NCBI GenBank assembly: GCA_034766995.1
Contig: CM068315.1
Span: 15,353,010-15,417,009 of the forward strand
Direction: 5' to 3'
Length of the DNA stretch: 64,000 nt
Origin: Acanthacorydalis orientalis
Lineage: Eukaryota; Arthropoda; Insecta; Megaloptera; Corydalidae
In this document: in pieces, positions 24,701-35,539 of the stretch
Layout of the letters: each line of letters starts with the position of its first letter
Numbering within the stretch: the stretch's first letter is position 1
The notes under the pieces: generated by a model
The model's database searches: none
The model's input: only the letters and a program-made list of their open reading frames with translations
Told to the model about the DNA's origin: nothing
Program-made: the position numbers and the translations under genes

Positions 24701-27700
24701 CTCAATATCCTTTCCGCTTCGTCATGCCGTCCTTTGAGTATCAGCCATCGGATTGATTCAGGGATTATCCATATGAAAGATAGGATTAGTATGGCAGGCG
24801 GATACATAATTCTGAATTGCGTTCTCCATGAATCTATCGTCCACGCTAAACAGCCAAGAAGAGCTTCTCCAATTGGAAACACTGCACTGACGATCGCTCC
24901 GACCAAAACACGTTTACTTGGGCCAACAAGCTCCAGTCCTACGGTTTGAATATATTTTATACAAACTGATTTCTTCGAAGATAATAGTATATACTGAAAT
25001 AGGTCTATATAATGCCTAACATCTGTGGCTAAATTTAGTTTCATAAATGAATTCTTACTTTCTCCCCCTAAACAAAAATGTAGTCAAACATTTTCAATAA
25101 ATCATTATCTATCATTTTTGATTGTTGTTTATTATGCATTTCGATGGCAATTTCGTTATCGACAAAACGCTAAGATATAAAAAGTTCTCTGATTGTTTCT
25201 TCTTCTATTAATATTCTAAATTATTTATAATCTACCAATATATATTAGATTGGTGCAAAAATAATTGCGTTTTTTGCGTATCGAGTTGAAACACGCATAT
25301 ATCAGTTTAAAATTATATTTATTTATCAAAATAAAGACCATTGGCCTGTGCACATTCCTCAAGTAGGAAACAAGTTTGTTTATTCCTAGAAGATAGAATT
25401 CCGGAATCCTGGAATTAACGAATTCATCGAAAGCGCATTGAGCGGATGCTTGATCTTTGAAATTTTCTCTCGTAGGAAATTACTCAAATATTAAAAAAAT
25501 GATAATCTGTCCGAAACAGGTCACAAGAGAATAAGGTGGGTGAGGTAAGGTTTTATAACTCAGTTAATTTATTTTTTTTAAAATCATTTGTGAGACGTGT
25601 GGTCGGGCGTTGTCATGAAGAAGATTTGACCCTCTTCGATTGACTAATGCTGGCTGTAAATGATGCAAATTGTCATGCATTTTTTCAATTTTCTGACAAT
25701 ATATTTTTGCTGTTCTTGTTTCACCTGATTTAAGAAGTTGTAGTGAATGATGCCACTTGCTGACCATCAAACAGTGGTCATAATCTTTTTTTTATGAAAC
25801 TTCGGTTTAGTAAACTGTTTTGATGCTTCTCCTCGGTCTAGTCATTGTGATGAACGTTTACGATTGTTATAGAGAATCTATTTTTCATCACATGAGAAAA
25901 TTCGATCAAGAAAGGGATTTTTGTTGTGCAAAATAATTTCTGTTGCTTTACGTTCCAATTTAAATTGATACAACAAAATCGGATGAATTTACTTTTTTTC
26001 ATGATTTATTTAAGAGGTTATATCCAACAATACTAAAGAATGAAAAAATAGACATAATCAGTAGTGTTAATTTCATTGTTTACAATGATGTATCACGTGA
26101 CTATAACAAAATAAAACGGTAATTAGAAAATTGTCACCAAACTTAAAATGATAAAAACCGTAATTATTTTTGTACCAACTTAATAAAGACATAAACCAAA
26201 ACAACATAATAAAGCATTTTATTTCTAATTATTTGAAAGAGTTTATTTAATTTCAACGTATACTGAATTTAAAAAAAATAGATATGTTCGTATTTCTTTT
26301 TTTATCTTAGCCATGTATGTAACTATGACAAATACAATGATAAGTTTGAAACACGATTTATGCTCGATTTGAACTATTAATTATATTGTTTAAACTTGAT
26401 AATTATTACATATATTGAAATTGAATAAACAGAATAAATGATCAATTTTTCATCAAAGAAGTTTTTGTAGTTTGTCAGATGAAAGAGGAATTCATAGCGG
26501 TGAACTAAAATCTTATTTTTGCAAATACTTTTGTTATGATTGTTTATTTTCAAAAAATAATTATTTTCCACTTCATAAATCACAAAAAAAATTTTTCAGA
26601 TCAAAAAAATTCAATAAATCATTTTTTTATTATCGCTTATGCACGTTTCCATAGCGATGCCGTCATTTTTAACGATCAAAGGTATAGAAAAGTCTGTGGT
26701 TCTGTGAAAAGTGTGAAATATGCATAAGAAACTAACAAAAATGAACAATTATAATTTATCTAGCAGTTTTGAACAGAAAAACTTGTAGGTTGAATTTATA
26801 TACCTAAAATAATCTATTAACTATTTTAATGATAATTACTGATTGCTAATTAACATTACAAAAGTATTAATAATTATTTATTTATATTTTATTCTTCTGT
26901 ATACAAATATATCTGTTTAATGGACCAAAAAATTACTTACTTTTTGAGAACTATTACTTTTTTGTGTGTCTAATAATCAACAAAAACATAATAATTGTAT
27001 TAGCATGTATAATATATCATCGAAAAATAATACATTTCTTCAAAATGAAGACTTTTTTATTCATTAAACATATATATTTGTATAAAAAAATAAAAACAGA
27101 GAGACAGTAAAAATTATATTAAAAACATGTATAGAATTCATAAAATTATTTTATCTGTGTTTGTATTAATCATTCAATAACATTTTTCATTTAGTTTCAA
27201 TGTATGTAATATTTATCAAGTGTAAACGATATGATTAATAGTTCAAATCAAACAAAAATCATGTTCCAAAATTTATCATCAAATTTGTTATACTTATATG
27301 AATGTTTAAGATAACAAAAATATAAACTTAATCTCTTTGTTAAAATTTAGAATTAAGTTGAATAAATTTTTCAGATAATTAGAAATAACTTGAATCAGAG
27401 ATTTTTCTGTATATTGGTATTTTGAAGATGAAGGTATCCAGATCTAAATGCGCATAAGCAACAATCAAAAGTTATTGATACTATTTATTGGATACTTTCG
27501 ATCAGAAAGTATTTTCTGGTTTATGGAATGAAAATAGAATTCGTACTTCAAAGTGATCGAATTTAAAATTGTAAGAACTTTAAAAAAATTAAGAAAAAAT
27601 TAATAAATCATGATTTTATGATTTCATAAAAAAACTGAACACTTTTGATCAAGACATTTTTTTTGGTTTATAAATTGAAAAAAGTTTTAAATACATTTAT

Positions 27701-30700
27701 ATTTCAGTTTGTAATTTGTAAATACATTCCTGATGAAAACTATTCAATAAATGTTTATCTATCATTTATGAATAATACTCAAGCGCATTTCGATTTAGAT
27801 GCCATTATCCTCAGACGGTAAAGGTAAACAAAAATTTCTAAAATTTTATTCACAATATTACATGGATTATATTTTCACCCCAAAAATCATAAAAAAAAAT
27901 TCTGATTAAATATGTTCAATAAATCATTATTGATCATTTTCGATTTGTGCTTATCTGTTAGTTTATGGTGATACTACCGTTTTCAGATTTTCTTTGTACC
28001 TTGTTGGTCTGAAGAAGATGGAATTTTTATCTAAATGCACATTAGTAACAATTACAAACTATCTATAACGATTTATTCAGTAATCAATGACGATTTATTT
28101 ATGAAACATTCAAAAATGATCATTAATCATTCATTGAATATTTTTTTATTATTTCTTGGATTGTGGTACGAAAAAAAAAGATTTATTTGTGAAAGTGAAT
28201 TAAGGCATATTGTCATGTCTGTATTTTTTATCCACAAACTTTATCAGCCCCAAGCACCAGTCTTTGTAGAGTAATATCGATTTAAAATGAATCAAAAGAC
28301 AATTCAATTTTTCTGTAAACAAATATTGAAACTTGTACAAACCCAAAACGAATCCAGCACTAAAAACACCTCCATTCACAATAGCATCGATCAGTTCAAG
28401 TAGAATGTAAATAGGATATGTGGGTGCGAACGATCTGGTCAGACCGACGACCGAACTGGCGGTAATTCCAGCGACAAAAAGAGTCCTGCGACCGTATCTG
28501 AAAATATTGTTATTAATATTGTATTCTTGATTGAAGTACATACTGTTTATTACCTATCGGATAGAAATCCTGTCACTGGTAACGATATAAACATGCCAAT
28601 ATTGTTAATTGTACCCACTAGAGTCAATTTCCAATTGTTCTCTTCGCATAATATGTTGAACTACAACGAATAGGATAGTAGTAATATATAAATTTAATTT
28701 TTTTGAAGAAATGAGGTGGAGTGTTAAATTATGAGACTGTTTCTTTCGAGATGTATTAGAAACATTTTAAACATGATTTAATTCTTTATGTGCTGTAGGA
28801 CTTTCAAGTCCCTTAAACAAACACATTTTGTAACTAATATTACATAATCAATGATTCATTATCCAGCTTACGTGATTTCTATGTTCGAAAAAATGCTTCA
28901 AAATTGAGATTTTTTTAAAAATATTATGAACTTTTTACTTGTGTTTTCAAATATTATTATGTTTTATAATCAAAACGATTTTGTTCCATTTTGCATTTTA
29001 ATTAATTGAGTAAACAAAGTTTAATTGAGTAAAACATTTGAATTTAGAAGAAAAAATGTATTTTTTTTGTAATTTTGATTGTTGAATATGTAATTCCTCA
29101 ACATAAATGCAATTAAATTAATAATTAGAATCACATTTAGTTATAAAATATCGTGTTTTGCATTAAAAAAAAAACAAGAACATTTTTCTTTCAACGAAGA
29201 CTGGTGATAAAAACAAAAATAAATTTAAAAATGAACTTTTCAATCATACTACAAACCATAAATTATTTTTAGAATAAAATTGTTCAAAGATTAATTAGTA
29301 GTCATTATTAATTTTTGCTTATACGAATTTCGACTGTAGTTCTCTAAGACTCTGAGTGCCATTTAGAATTTATTGTATCTTACCACTCTGAGGACGATAG
29401 TATTGTTATCGAAATGCGAATAAACACTAATCAAAAATGATCAATAATCAATTATTGAACGTTTTTCGTTAGAAGATTTTTTGTGGTTTCTGAAGAGAAT
29501 GAAAAAAACAATTCCTGGAAGTGAATTTAGCCACAGTGCGAAAATTATTTCCAATAAGTAGTTCTGTCAATCATTTTATTATTTACGAAGTTTTAATTTT
29601 AGTTTGAAATCTATCAAATTTCATTTAATTATAATAAAATTGATTTTATTTTAGACGTTATTCTGCGTTTTATATTGGTTTATTTTCTTTTTTACGCAAT
29701 TTTAAGACTTATTTTTAAACACGTTTCAAATTAGAAACAAATTTAGTCTCTTTAAGCATGACAAACGTTTTTTCGGATCAAAATGTTAAATAATTGATTA
29801 TTACCCATTGTATAATAGTTTATATTTCGATAGTGATCTCTGATTTTTGCGGAAATGATGGCTTCAGTATTGAAATGTGCAAAAATTATTATCAAAAATG
29901 CCAAAAAACAGCGTTTTTCATTTCGATCAAACAAAAATCGTGGTTTTGGAGTGAGAGCATTCATTTTTAAACAAATTTGGCCCAATAAAATAAATGGCAA
30001 AACTGCACTGTTTATAAATTTTATTGAATATATATTATAAAAAAAAACAATTTACTCAAAATTTTCTTAAATGTGTTAAGAAAAACTACGTATGTTCAAG
30101 AAATGACATTGGTTATTGATTAATACTCGAAATATATTCTGTTTTCAAAATATACCTCCAGTAATATATTAACCTTAACGAACACAGAACTTTTTATAGT
30201 ATACTTATAAGATATGGTGACCAAGAAATCGGACACAGATTTTTAAATCTTCCTAATGTTATCAAAACGTGTGTTTTTTATTTAAAATTTTAGTTAAGGG
30301 AATGATAGTCATATTGTGGGTAAGACCGGAGAGTATGAGAGATTATTAAGAATATGACAGTATAAGATACTAAAAATACTTTTTAATCTGGAAATTGTTA
30401 CGCAAGAGATACCGACTGCTTTGTTTTTGGAATTTTGAGAAAATTGTTCAGGTTATGGCATCAAATTTTTCAAAATTTTCCAGTTATAATATGACTTAAT
30501 TAAAGTAATAATGGTGATGTTAAAAGGTTAAAACAAGTTTGTCTTGAATTACTAAATCAATTTAGATTTTTTTACAACCAATTGTGTATAGTATAATTTA
30601 TTATTTAAATATGTCCGGAATTCGATTGAAAATCTATGAGAAATATCAACTCACATCGTTTGCAATATTCGTCTTTTTAGAAGCGAACACGAACTGATCA

Positions 30701-33700
30701 CAAGTCTCAATGACTTGTTTATTGAAAGATTCTGCTGAGCATTCTGTCGTGTTCAATACCGGTAGGTATCTCTCGCACCGTTTCGGCACAGTTCCTCGGA
30801 ATGGAATCGCGTTCGGTAACCATTCCGGTATAAATTCTACTTTTGAAGATGAATTTTCACATTCGGGTATGTGACACCTGAAACAATATAATTTTCGTAT
30901 ATTTTAAAGAATAAAGTGTATAGTTGTTATACAATCCTTATATAGACAAACTTCTTGAATCTATGTAAAATATCCTGAAATGAAGTTATAATTTTTACAA
31001 ACAAATTGTTTTCTCGCATATAAATCACCAAAAAAATCTGATCAAATATATTCAATAAATAATTTATGATTATTTTTGACTTGCTTTGCGTATTATGATG
31101 CCGATGTTATTTTTGATCTCTCAGCGCTATTAGAATGAAGGAAATACGAATCAAACACAACATGTGGCACATTTTCCTGTAAGGCACATAGATATATGAA
31201 AGTAGTTTTTGAACAGGAAGTATCGATTTTAAATGTCTAGAAGCCGTGTCATCACCGCGCGACCAGTGGGCTTTCTTGATTATGACATTACAGAAAGCTG
31301 AAAGTACCACCACGACAGTAAGTCGTTCGTTTGTGAAGTACTGTTCTCGATATTCAATAAATGAAAGCACTACTGCCGTAAGGTAGTAGTACTGTAATCA
31401 ATTCTACGCCGAAGCATCGATTAGCAGTTCTTGTTTTGAATTTAATTTCGAGTTTCAAGTTAGAACAGCTACTAATAGTAGAATTGATGTTTGTTATGTT
31501 TTTGGGTATCCTTCAATCAATATATGTATAAATTAGAAAATATGTCAACATTTTTATGTTAGTGGTTAAGGTAAAACATATTCTTAGCCATTAACGACTT
31601 GCTATGAAAAATGTTAAATAATTGATTAGGCCTTTGATTCTGGTGTAAAGTGCAGTGGTCAAAATATATGATATTGACTACTATACATGCGGCTTAGGTT
31701 CGATTCTCAAGTACGAAAATATATGAACCTCATGAACCGAGCAGCGGAGTTCAGTTTATCCAATCGATTTTAAAATTTAAAAATTTGAATTCTTTTTCTA
31801 GTTAATTAATTATTTCAGATCTATGCATGCAAGTAGATCTAAATAAACTCATATATCATATCATATAATCGGATGACCCTTAAAGTGACAATGAGTACCT
31901 GTTGTTGAAATAATGTGACCGTTTCTTATGCCGGAGACTTTTGTTAACGGATAGAGCAATTTTTCGTGGTACTTTGACTTGGTTGTTTCTCTCAGATCAG
32001 CCAATAAAACTCTACATTCCTCACGAATATACGATTTTACTGATTTATAGACCGATTTACAGCTTAAAACATTCTTGGTTTAAACACCAACTGCAGAAAT
32101 TTTTTATTGTTAGCAAAACGCACTATCCTGACTTTTTTGAATACTACTTTCGAAAACGCAATTCCATTAATTTTGGATATTGGTAGGTACTGTCTAAGTG
32201 CTAATGCTTTAATAAACGAATGTCAAGAAAAAGTGATCTAAGTCAAAATTTAAATTCAATTGAAACACCAAGTATTTTCTTATATCACACTTAACGGATG
32301 AATAATTTGAAATCATTCTTTAAAATTAAAATTATTTTGAAATCATTCTTGTACTTTTGTTTATTTAACAAATTGAATGCCGGACCAATTTTATATGATT
32401 TCCCAAAGCGCCGTAACGAATTTGTTGTTGTGTGATGCATATTGTGTTAAAATATAATACACAATAGTTAAGTTGAACTATATTATCATGTTTTATGCAT
32501 TTATCGAAGTGAGGGTCATCGATGTCCCCCCCCCCCGGGATGGAGTTGGTTTTTTCGATGACTCTTCAATATTCCATGACGAACTAGTTTTTTTATACCG
32601 TGAAAATAACGATAATAATATTGAAAATTTTATAAATGTTGCTATTTAATTGAATTATGTGTTTTCACTAATCTTGGTATCACCGGTCACCGATGATCCC
32701 TACGGCGCTTCAGGAAAGTTGAGTCACTGGTGACCCCCACGGCAATCAATGTATTAAAGTTTGTAAATTAATTGTCATCAATTTTGTATTAAATTATCAT
32801 TTATGCTTGATATTAATAAAGAATAGGGACAAACGTTAGAAACAATAAATATTTATTTGAAAGGAAATGCTTTTGTTGTAGAATGTTCTATGTTGTTACG
32901 TCAGAGGTCAATAAACAAGCAGACTACAAATTTCCGGATCAATTAATTAAATATGCGTAATATTAGTTTGATGCAAAAATAATTGCAGTTTTTATCATTT
33001 TTAGTTTGGAGCCAATTTTTCAAGTTACCGTTATCTGTTGTTATAAAAATGTGATACATCATAATGAAGAATGCAATTAAAATTACTGATTTCAGTTTAT
33101 ATCTATTGTTTTCATTCTTTAATATTGTTGGATAAAACCTTTTAAATTAATCATGGAAAAAAAGCAAATTCGCCACATTATGTTTTGTGAGTTTAACTTG
33201 GGACGTAAAGTAACAGAAACTGTTCGAGATATCAAATTTGTTTTTGATGAAGAGTCAATTAGTTAAGGTACAGCACAACACTGGTTCCAAAAATTTCATA
33301 ATGGAAACGAAAACCTTGATGATGAGGAGGGTCGTAGATGTCCTTCAGCTATAGTCAATAATGATTTAAGAACCATTATTGAAGCGGACACACGTAAACC
33401 AAATCGAGAGTTGGCAAAACAACTCAATGTTAAACATTCAACAGTTGTTCGATATGTGAGCGTAATTAGAAAAACAAAAAAAGTGGATAAACGGGTGCCG
33501 TTTGAACTAAACGAACATCAAGCAATTCGGGTACACGACGTCTGTTCTGCGCTTCTTTTACGTAACAAAAATAATATATAGAAAGAGAGAGTCTAGGTCG
33601 CATTGTTACATGTGATGAAAAGTGGATTATTTACAACAATCGGAAAAGTTCATCCCAGTGGCTATACCGAGAAGAAGCACCAAAACAGTTACCTAAACCA

Positions 33701-34803
33701 AAGCTTCATGGACAAAAGATTATGGTCAATATTTGGTGGTTGGCAAGTGGCATCATTTATTACAACTTTTTAAATCCTGGTAAAACAAAAACAGTAAAAA
33801 AATATTGCCAGAAAATTAAAAAAATGCATGATAATTTGCATCATTTATAGCCAGCATTAGTCAATCGAAGAGGGCCAATTCTTCTACACGACAACTCCCG
33901 ACCACACGTCTCACAAATGACTTCAAAAAAAATTAAATTAACTGGGTTATGAAACCTTACCTCGCCTACATTATTCTCCTGACCTGTTTCCGAGAAATTA
34001 TCATTTTTTTTAATATTTGAGTAATTTCCTATGACAGAATATTTTCAAAGATCATGCATCATCTCAAAGCGCTTTCGATGAATTCGTTAATTACAGGACT
34101 CCAGAATTCTATCTTATAGGAATAAACAGACATGTTTCCTATTAGTAGAAATGTGTGTAGGCCAATAGTCTTTATATTGATTAATAAATATAATTTTTAA
34201 CTGATATATGTCATTAAATTCGATACGTAAAAACCGCAATTATTTTTGAACCAACCTACTAGTTCTGAGATTGTGGCTAAATTCACTTTCACAAATGAAT
34301 TCTTTTTCAACATATTTAGTGGAACGAAAAAAATATTCATTTATGAAAGTGCATATAATTCTTCTCTTTCAATGTTATTTATAAAGACGGTTTTGGTTCA
34401 GTTTTATATTAGATATTTATTTCACAAATAAATATATATTTCTTCATCCATAACAGATATTCTGTTGATTGTATAAATTAAATGATTATAACAATCTGCA
34501 CTCTTTTTTTGCGGAATTACTAAGTAACCGGCAACTGATTACTAGTAAAGTGCGTTTTAATGTAAACAAAGAATTAAGTTTTATCGTAGAACGTGCTTTA
34601 CTCTATGCGTGTAAACTAATTTGATGATTTCAGACCAATGCGTACCTGTAATCAGGAATCCTAGCCGCAAACACATACGACAAGGAGAACATTGCGGCGA
34701 AAATGAACGGCACACAAATAAAAACGAGATTTCGTTTCTGGTATTTTCCAAATTCGCCGATATCCATCAGCACATCATCGAGATCGATCTTCTTCGTAGC
34801 CAT
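21550..34803 (-). CDS. SLC22-type organic cation/carnitine transporter, complete eight-exon gene
   Basis: The product is a predicted 542-residue plasma-membrane transporter of the SLC22 organic cation/carnitine family (MFS, normally 12 helices). Exons on the minus strand are 34803-34646, 30877-30655, 28660-28554, 28497-28343, 24938-24616, 24545-24221, 22822-22641 and 21705-21550. They sum to 1629 bp, join in one frame and all have GT/AG borders. Family marks: N-terminal KIDLDDVLMDIGEFGKYQKRN; a large cysteine-containing extracellular loop after helix 1 (residues about 53-130); GFLSDRYGRR near 158-167; ELVGPSKR at 217-224; PESIRWL at 274-280; a second MFS loop LNKYGRR at 402-408; and YTAELFPTSIRH at 457-468, the most diagnostic block. 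The length is usual for the family. The substrate cannot be inferred. The introns hold a mariner, a deleted mariner, two piggyBac-like MITEs and several hairpin repeats, but none interrupts coding sequence. Confidence 0.93.
21966..22150. repeat. Hairpin repeat family, copy in intron 7 of transporter B
   Basis: Outer end TACAGTTCTGGCACTATGAA, middle AATAAATCATTTTTGATTCA, inner CCATCATTTTCAGAGCGCCA; short right arm GGCGGAGAAAAATGAATCTG. Confidence 0.65.
22466..22592 (-). repeat. Hairpin repeat family, arm beside exon 7 donor
   Basis: AAGATGATGCATTGCCATCG, CAAAAATGATCAATAATGAT and GGTTAATTTATTTGTGGAAA; ends about 50 bp from the exon 7 splice donor. Confidence 0.65.
22641..22822 (-). CDS. Transporter gene B, exon 7
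   Basis: Encodes GFEFLNLPFFLIGKCS, then YTAELFPTSIRHSLL and MFGRIGSMLAPQTPLL, the most strongly conserved SLC22 block. Acceptor TTTTTCAG at 22823; donor GTAAAG at 22640. A hairpin-repeat arm lies within 50 bp of the donor. Confidence 0.93.
23494..23821. mobile_element. piggyBac-like MITE with internal GTACC/GGTAC hairpins (intron 6 of transporter B)
   Basis: Left end TTAA|CACGTTCCGTGC, right end, inverted, AAACACGTTCCGTACC, i.e. about 12 bp of inverted terminus with a TTAA-type target (intact left, one change right). Inside are three small palindromic elements, the best being GTGTACCGATAACGGTACAC at 23649. No transposase. Confidence 0.6.
24221..24545 (-). CDS. Transporter gene B, exon 6
   Basis: Separated from exon 5 by a 70-bp intron. 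Opens with a charged stretch (NEKDELQTEKPKES, end of the central loop), then helices from CDLFKSRTL through the second MFS loop LNKYGRR to SFILIPTG. Donor GTATTG at 24220. Confidence 0.92.
24616..24938 (-). CDS. Transporter gene B, exon 5
   Basis: Opens LELVGPSKR, encodes the helices leading to PESIRWLILKGRHDEAERIL, and ends SASMN before donor GTACGT (24615). PESxRWL in the central cytoplasmic loop is a family signature. Confidence 0.93.
25030..25185 (+). repeat. Hairpin repeat family, single arm in intron 4
   Basis: TTTCATAAATGAATTCTTAC, TTTTCAATAAATCATTATCT, and GCATTTCGATGGCAATTTCG, directly beside the deleted mariner. Confidence 0.65.
25245..26183 (-). mobile_element. Deleted mariner element (intron 4 of transporter B)
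   Basis: Same family as the copy at 32963, opposite orientation. Ends TTAGATTGGTGCAAAAATAA and TAATTTTTGTACCAACTTAA-like, with TA duplicated on each side (25243-25244, 26184-26185). It is 939 bp against about 1.3 kb. Positions 25770-25564 keep a transposase stretch with KIYCQKIEKMHDNLHHLQPA and LLHDNARPHVSQ. Much of the N-terminal half is lost. Confidence 0.88.
26450..26790. repeat. Hairpin repeat family, rearranged copy
   Basis: An inverted outer end at 26460-26510, then a left arm (CAATAAATCATTTTTTTATT to GCGATGCCGTCATTTTTAAC) and a right arm through ATGCATAAGAAACTAACAAA. Confidence 0.6.
27395..27550 (-). repeat. Hairpin repeat family, single arm
   Basis: ATTTTGAAGATGAAGGTATC, ATGCGCATAAGCAACAATCA, then GGTTTATGGAATGAAAATAG. 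Confidence 0.65.
27742..28203. repeat. Hairpin repeat family, clustered copies
   Basis: One left arm (27742-27830) followed by a two-armed copy (27855-28203) whose right end reads ATTTATTTGTGAAAGTGAAT. Confidence 0.7.
28343..28497 (-). CDS. Transporter gene B, exon 4
   Basis: Completes the Arg of the MFS loop (DRYGRR) and encodes the next helices to SAGFVLG. Acceptor TTTTCAG at 28500-28498; donor GTTTGT at 28342. It ends in phase 1, matching exon 5. Confidence 0.9.
28554..28660 (-). CDS. Transporter gene B, exon 3 (helix 2)
   Basis: Begins FNILCEENNWKL after acceptor TAG and runs through helix 2 to GFLSD plus the first two bases of an Arg codon. Donor GTAATA at 28553. The following intron is only 56 bp. 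Confidence 0.92.
29231..29546. repeat. Hairpin repeat family, full two-armed copy in intron 2
   Basis: Right end complete: GTGAATTTAGCCACAGTGCG. Left arm runs from CATACTACAAACCATAAATT; inner words CTCTGAGTGCC and CACTCTGAGGACGATAGTAT face each other. Confidence 0.78.
30655..30877 (-). CDS. Transporter gene B, exon 2 (extracellular loop)
   Basis: Acceptor TTTCAG then G at 30877; completes an Arg codon and continues CHIPECEN. It encodes most of the large cysteine-containing extracellular loop, up to CDQFVFASKKTNIAND. Donor GTGAGT at 30654. Phase 0 at its end. Confidence 0.92.
31010..31125 (+). repeat. Hairpin repeat family, single arm
   Basis: CTCGCATATAAATCACCAAA, ATTCAATAAATAATTTATGA, then a decayed inner part. 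Confidence 0.5.
31641..31720 (+). other. tRNA-derived sequence or SINE head
   Basis: A B-box match GGTTCGATTCT (31698-31708) lies at suitable distance after an A-box-like TGGTGTAAAGTGCAGTGG (31641-31658), with GACTACTATACATGCGGCTT between them as in tRNA-derived repeats. Arms do not pair well enough for a functional tRNA. Confidence 0.45.
32365..32757. mobile_element. piggyBac-like MITE with TTAA duplications (intron 1 of transporter B)
   Basis: TTAA at 32365-32368 and 32754-32757 flank imperfect inverted ends (CAAATTGAATGCCGG; inverted right TACATTGATTGCCG). Subterminal GGTCAYCGRTGAYCCC motifs recur three times (near 32512, 32685 and 32725), one next to a run of 12-13 C. No coding content. 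Confidence 0.65.
32963..34258 (+). mobile_element. Mariner element, near full length, decayed (intron 1 of transporter B)
   Basis: Inverted termini TTAGTTTGATGCAAAAATAA and, at the right, AATTATTTTTGAACCAACCTA; a TA flanks the left end and a TA at the right end is merged with the terminus. The transposase ATG is at 33153 (MEKKQIRHIMFCEF). Recognisable blocks: helix-turn-helix region with NRELAKQLNVKHSTVVRY; KKVDKRVPFEL; catalytic IVTCDEKWIIYNN; LLHDNSRPHVSQ. There are several stops and a frameshift after LLHDNSRPH. In the shifted frame YSPDL is present, but the third catalytic Asp of the PxDYHFF block reads Asn (PRNYHFF). Inactive. Confidence 0.9.
34259..34350. repeat. Hairpin repeat family, minimal copy abutting a mariner end
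   Basis: Only the two outer ends remain: AGTTCTGAGATTGTGGCTAA ATTCAC on the left and GAACGAAAAAAATATTCATT TATGAAAGTGC on the right, about 90 bp in all. Confidence 0.7.
34646..34803 (-). CDS. Transporter gene B, exon 1 (start codon)
   Basis: ATG at 34803; encodes the cytoplasmic N-terminus and helix 1, ending AG|GTACGC at 34646/34645. It is the same length and phase (2) as the orphan exon at 7613-7456. The ATG is the only one that gives the conserved family N-terminus. Confidence 0.93.
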
Positions 34804-35350
34804 CGCGTTCGCAAATCTTCCCTTCGCCGAATCTCTCTAAACTGAACTATATACAGAACACGCGCACGCTTTTCATATTATTCTAATTTATTGTTTATTT
34901 GAGAATGAGTGTCACTCAGATAAGGAATATATATTAAAATAAATAAGGTGTTTGAACAGTAAAGTAAATGAACTTTTTTTCTCGAAAACACATGTTCACC
35001 GAACAGATATTTGAACTTATTTTAATTACGATAATAGAATAAATAAATAAATGGAACGTTGCGGAGTAAAAAAAAATAAACAAACGTTGAACGCGCGTTT
35101 GTTGCTTTCTTCTTTGTGTCCTGACCACGTTAGGTCACGAATTGTACTAAAACGTTTATATACAACACGTTCAGTCACTGCAATCAGTGCCTCGTCATTT
35201 ACGTTCGATGTTTGTAGAAACTGGATAAAAGTGGTGAAACGATGCGTTTATTCGCAAGAGTTATCGCGCTTCGAACAGTCGAGCGTGACTAAAATAACCG
35301 TGAAAAAAATATCAATATAACAAATGTAGTAGTTAAGTTTCCATCATAAA
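34804..35350 (-). promoter_or_regulatory. Probable 5' UTR/promoter region of transporter gene B
   Basis: The stretch just upstream of the ATG is less AT-rich than its surroundings and free of recognised repeats. It holds an everted pair TGACC (35121-35125) and AGGTCA (35131-35136), resembling nuclear-receptor half sites. No TATA box or transcription start can be placed with confidence. Confidence 0.35.
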
Positions 35351-35539
35351 AACCTTATCGACCACTTTTCAAGTATTAACTATCCGATAGGGAATTTATC
35401 AATCAACGCATAATACAGGTAATTAAAACATTTTTTTTCAATTGGAAGAGGCAGCCGACCTGACCTAGAAACACAAACCTATATAAGCGAACAGACAATT
35501 CTTTCGTATTTTTATAATTATTACTTATTACATTTACAA

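Noticed and set aside
24114..24949. Plus-strand open frames of 114 codons
   Set aside because: Antisense to transporter exons 5 and 6, which are supported by family motifs and splice sites.
31366..31394. Small stem ACTACTGCC/GGTAGTAGT
   Set aside because: Nine-base imperfect stem with no terminator or element context; such stems are expected by chance.
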